Below the pieces are notes generated by a model. It had not been told where the DNA came from. It searched no databases and saw only the letters and a list, made by a program, of their open reading frames with translations. Positions 7,396 through 9,395 of a stretch of 9,395 nt of DNA are shown one piece after another; position 1 is the stretch's first letter, and every line of letters starts with the position of its first letter. Both the position numbers and the translations under genes were made by a program. The DNA comes from Filomicrobium sp. (GTDB lineage Bacteria; Pseudomonadota; Alphaproteobacteria; Rhizobiales; Hyphomicrobiaceae): positions 1 to 9,395 of the forward strand of contig JAJFHK010000187.1 of NCBI GenBank assembly GCA_021775655.1, in the 5' to 3' direction.

Positions 7396-7410
7396 CACGT
7401 CAATGACGGA

Positions 7411-7439
7411 CTTGTATTCTCAGCGCTATAAAAGGTCAA
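7411..7439 (-). promoter_or_regulatory. Candidate rpsD promoter
   Basis: On the minus strand TTGACC (7434-7439) and TACAAG (7411-7416) are separated by exactly 17 bp, a good fit to housekeeping sigma -35 and -10 elements. The transcript would start near 7404. The promoter lies in the gap after the upstream exported-protein gene, so rpsD can be transcribed on its own. Confidence 0.45.
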
Positions 7440-7448
7440 GCACCGCAT

Positions 7449-7462
7449 AGCCCCGCAGGGCT
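7449..7462. repeat. Short hairpin just after the exported-protein gene
   Basis: AGCCC (7449-7453) and GGGCT (7458-7462) form a 5-bp stem with a 4-nt loop, 13 bp beyond the stop of the minus-strand gene at 7476. No U tract follows on the minus strand, so at best it is a weak terminator or 3'-end stabiliser. Confidence 0.3.
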
Positions 7463-7475
7463 TTGCTTACCAGTC

Positions 7476-8078
7476 CTACTTTTTTTCTTCCGCAGCAGTA
7501 GCCGGTGCCGTCTTCAGTCCGGGCGTGTTTTTATAATAGTTGTAGATCGACTGATCAACGGACTTCTTCAGATCTTCGCTGCACTTCTTGGGCTCGACGA
7601 CCTTTTCAACCGGAACTTCGGAAATCTTCACTTCCTTCTTGTCGGGGTCGATATAGCGCAGCTCGACCTTGCCAGACGTGTAGGCGACAACAAATGCATG
7701 AAGCAGGTTCGCGTACTGAATCTGCTGGTCCGACCATTTATTTTCTTGCAGCAGCCGAGCCATCATGGCATCGCGATTAGCCACCATCGCAGGCTGCAGC
7801 CCACAAATCTGGGCTTGATAAGAACGATAAGCAGCGATGACCACTTTCTTTGCCGCTTCCAGCGGCAGCTCAATCGATGGCCGGTTGGTGCGGTCGAACT
7901 TGATCACCTTACCGCTACGCAACGTCACCTGTGGCGGGACGCTGTCCCAGGCATAAGTCATCAACGTTTTGACCGTCTTGTCGCTGATCTTGCTACCACC
8001 AGTCTGTTCTTGAGCAACAGCCGGTGCTGCGGCAAGAACGGCCGCCGCGACAACTGCCAGTCTAAACCCCACCATCAT
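7476..8078 (-). CDS. Exported protein of unknown function
   Basis: I do not recognise this family. The product of about 200 residues begins with a clear signal peptide: a short basic start, a hydrophobic AVVAAAVLAAAPAVA core, and a probable AVA-Q cleavage site. The mature part is mixed alpha/beta in appearance, with a helical middle (LPLEAAKKVVIAAYRSYQA, then NKWSDQQIQYANLLHAFVVA), a beta-like stretch (KVELRYIDPDKKEVKI), and a Lys/Glu-rich end AEEKK. Two cysteines (96 and 170 when counted from the ATG at 8090) could form a disulfide in the periplasm. There is no lipobox and no second membrane segment. Three ATGs are possible: 8090, 8078 and 8075. GGGGAAGG (8081-8088) supports the tandem pair at 8078/8075, while the one at 8090 has no good site. 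It lies between trmJ and rpsD on the same strand, 248 bp after trmJ. Confidence 0.85.
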   Translation of the reverse strand: MMVGFRLAVVAAAVLAAAPAVAQEQTGGSKISDKTVKTLMTYAWDSVPPQVTLRSGKVIKFDRTNRPSIELPLEAAKKVVIAAYRSYQAQICGLQPAMVANRDAMMARLLQENKWSDQQIQYANLLHAFVVAYTSGKVELRYIDPDKKEVKISEVPVEKVVEPKKCSEDLKKSVDQSIYNYYKNTPGLKTAPATAAEEKK

Positions 8079-8090
8079 TGCCTTCCCCAT

Positions 8091-8326
8091 AGTTCGCCAG
8101 TCCTGGATTTTGTTATTGTTTGCATATCTTGAGATGGGGACGGGCTAGCAATCCTCCAAACTGAAGGCCACCATGGCACACTATTTATGTCCCCGATCCA
8201 CAAGTTGCCGCATCGCTCGACCCAAAACGTGTCGCGAATAAGGCGGTATCGGGCTTGTCGCGGGGGCAGTTTGCCCCGGGCCCTGTTGAAGTTGCCTATG
8301 CGCCACGCCAGCCCGCAACTCCACTG
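8091..8326. other. Intergenic gap with one GC hairpin
   Basis: No gene is supported here. GGGGCA (8263-8268) and TGCCCC (8272-8277) form a 6-bp stem with a 3-nt loop, about 50 bp after the trmJ stop; without a U tract on the minus strand it is only a possible transcript end. A weak promoter-like pair for the exported-protein gene, TTGCTA then GATATG on the minus strand with 17-bp spacing, is too poor to call. Confidence 0.4.
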
Positions 8327-9166
8327 TCAAGATCCCTCGCTCCGTACACCTCGAATCCGCGCTAACGCCTTCACAATGCCTCTTAGCGTGCGAACTTCGT
8401 GCGCCGTCGCATTCATCCTCTGAAACATTGTCCGAATTGCCAGAACCGAGAGGGCCTTTCTTTGAACAGGCCTGAAGAATTCGGCAGCTTCAAGATCTGC
8501 TTCGAGCTGCTCGAAAAACCCAAGCAACTCCTCCTTCGTCGCCGGTTGATCCTTTCCGAACTGGAACCCTGGCCGAATCGGCCGCTCGTAGGTCGTCACC
8601 CGCCCGAGAGTCCGAGAGCTGCGCGTAAGGACCCACGCATATCCCAGGATCAGCACGGATTGCGCCAAATTGAGCGAGGCAAACTTGCTATTGACCGGAA
8701 TCATCACCAGTGCGTCGGCTTCGGCCACTTCCGCCGTCGTCAATCCATTCGCTTCGCGCCCGAACATAATGCCGCACCGTTGCCCCTCGCCAATCCGGCT
8801 CTTCATCTCTTCGACCGCCTGCTCGGGCGTCAACACCGGTTTGCGCAAATCCCTTTGCCGTGCTGTCGTCGCGCAGACCCAGTTGAGATTACCCATTGCT
8901 TCGGCAAGCGAAGGGTGGCTCTCGGCTTCATCGATAACGTAGTTGGCCCCAGAAGCTGCGATGCGGGCGCGTTCGTTGGGCCAACCGTCGCGTGGCGCTA
9001 CCAGGCGCAAATTGTCGAGCCCGAAATTGGCCATGGCCCGGGCCACCATGCCGATATTGTCTGCCAGTTGGGGCTCGATCAGGATCACTGAAGGAGTCTC
9101 GCCCTCTTCGGCCGCAGGCGCACCCTTTATATGCGTCCGGCGAACTCCATGGCGCAGCTTTCGCAA
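8327..9166 (-). CDS. trmJ: TrmJ-type tRNA (cytidine/uridine-2'-O-)-methyltransferase (start uncertain)
   Basis: The protein belongs to the SPOUT (TrmH/SpoU) superfamily, group 1, whose TrmJ members use S-adenosylmethionine to methylate the 2'-OH of nucleotide 32 in tRNA. Numbered from the TTG at 9166 (279 residues), SPOUT motif 1 is NIGMVARAMANFG (37-49), motif 2 is MFGREANGLT (134-143), and motif 3 is IPVNSKFASLNLAQSV (156-171), which forms the knot and cofactor site. The C-terminal region (about 205-275) includes EELLGFFEQLEADLEAAEFF and FQRMNATAHEVRTLRGIVKA, as in longer TrmJ proteins. The substrate is inferred from this subgroup. No ATG is available in frame: the only starts are TTG at 9166 and a late GTG at 9088, and neither has a strong ribosome binding site. 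The frame stays open upstream to the window edge. Confidence 0.9.
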   Translation of the reverse strand: MRKLRHGVRRTHIKGAPAAEEGETPSVILIEPQLADNIGMVARAMANFGLDNLRLVAPRDGWPNERARIAASGANYVIDEAESHPSLAEAMGNLNWVCATTARQRDLRKPVLTPEQAVEEMKSRIGEGQRCGIMFGREANGLTTAEVAEADALVMIPVNSKFASLNLAQSVLILGYAWVLTRSSRTLGRVTTYERPIRPGFQFGKDQPATKEELLGFFEQLEADLEAAEFFRPVQRKALSVLAIRTMFQRMNATAHEVRTLRGIVKALARIRGVRSEGS

Positions 9167-9395
9167 AACCCGGCGAGCCCAGAACCAGTATTCCTGGCCG
9201 GCCCAACTGCGATAGAAGGAATCGAAGCCGTCAAAAGTCGCCGTCCGCGTACCTCGACCCTCAATTTTCGCCCCGCCCTCGCCAATCGCGATCTCACTGT
9301 GCGCAGCGATGAAATCCTCAACCGTCGCGAAGCCTTCCGCCTGAGTTCGCCGCCTGCATCCCGGACAGGTAACCTGATCTTCTATGCATTGCCGC
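9167..9395 (-). other. Open in-frame extension upstream of trmJ, running off the window
   Basis: The trmJ frame continues upstream for 76 codons without a stop or an ATG, GTG or TTG, and leaves the window. Its translation contains CPGCRRRTQ (a Cx2C pair), an acidic and Ala-rich stretch with VEDFIAAHSEIAIGEGGAKI, and an aromatic-rich segment FDGFDSFYRSWAGQEYWFWA just before the TTG. About 42 percent of its codons start with G, against about 29 percent in the exactly opposed plus-strand frame, so the minus frame looks more like coding sequence. It may be the true N-terminus of TrmJ, an N-terminal fusion, or the end of another gene. Confidence 0.45.

Noticed and set aside
7219..7398. In-frame upstream extension of rpsD to a start at 7398
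   Set aside because: S4 proteins begin at the [15 protein letters not shown] stretch. The extension is Gly/Pro/Ala-rich, lies over the hairpins, and the GGAG site supports the start at 7218.
8399..9091. 230-residue plus-strand open frame
   Set aside because: It lies entirely antisense to trmJ, whose SPOUT motifs are all intact. The translation is His/Arg/Pro-rich with no recognisable domain.
9149..9395. Plus-strand open frame starting ATG at 9149 and running off the right edge
   Set aside because: It is codon-for-codon opposite the trmJ frame, overlaps the start of trmJ, is Arg/Pro-rich with few acidic residues, and has weaker G-first codon bias. It is most likely the shadow of the minus-strand frame.

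Overview
The window is a chromosomal housekeeping segment from an alphaproteobacterium, most likely a Hyphomicrobium-like member of the Hyphomicrobiales. This rests on separate secD and secF genes downstream of yajC, a monocistronic rpsD whose S4 lacks the N-terminal cysteine cluster, a DUF815-type ATPase next to yajC, and moderately GC-rich codon use. The taxonomic name is inference from gene order and protein character; no search was possible. I see no phage, insertion sequence, CRISPR array, tRNA or rRNA.

Left block (1-3089, all minus strand): yajC, secD and secF, in that transcriptional order, encode the membrane-embedded SecDF-YajC accessory complex of the Sec translocon. secF runs off the left edge with nearly its whole length present. 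A roughly 300-bp divergent gap (3090-3385) separates yajC from a plus-strand DUF815 AAA-type ATPase gene (3386-4276).

Middle block: after a 209-bp gap holding a heptamer direct repeat and a perfect 7-bp inverted repeat comes a large YcbB-type L,D-transpeptidase gene (4486-6477). Its product is a secreted cell-wall cross-linking enzyme with an unusual lysine/tyrosine-rich C-terminus. It converges on rpsD, and a strong hairpin with A and T tracts between them (6524-6555) can serve as a terminator for both.

Right block (6601-9395, minus strand): rpsD for ribosomal protein S4, an unrecognised exported protein of about 200 residues, and a TrmJ-type tRNA 2'-O-methyltransferase. rpsD has a plausible own promoter (7411-7439), which implies a leader of about 185 nt with four hairpins; the last holds the Shine-Dalgarno sequence in its loop beside the AUG. 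The trmJ frame has no ATG start in the window and stays open to the right edge, so its N-terminus is unresolved.

The genes fall into three themes: protein export and cell envelope (YajC/SecD/SecF, L,D-transpeptidase, exported unknown), translation (S4, TrmJ), and one ATPase of unknown role. I found no clear new multi-gene system. The best leads are the rpsD leader RNA and the open N-terminal frame of trmJ.
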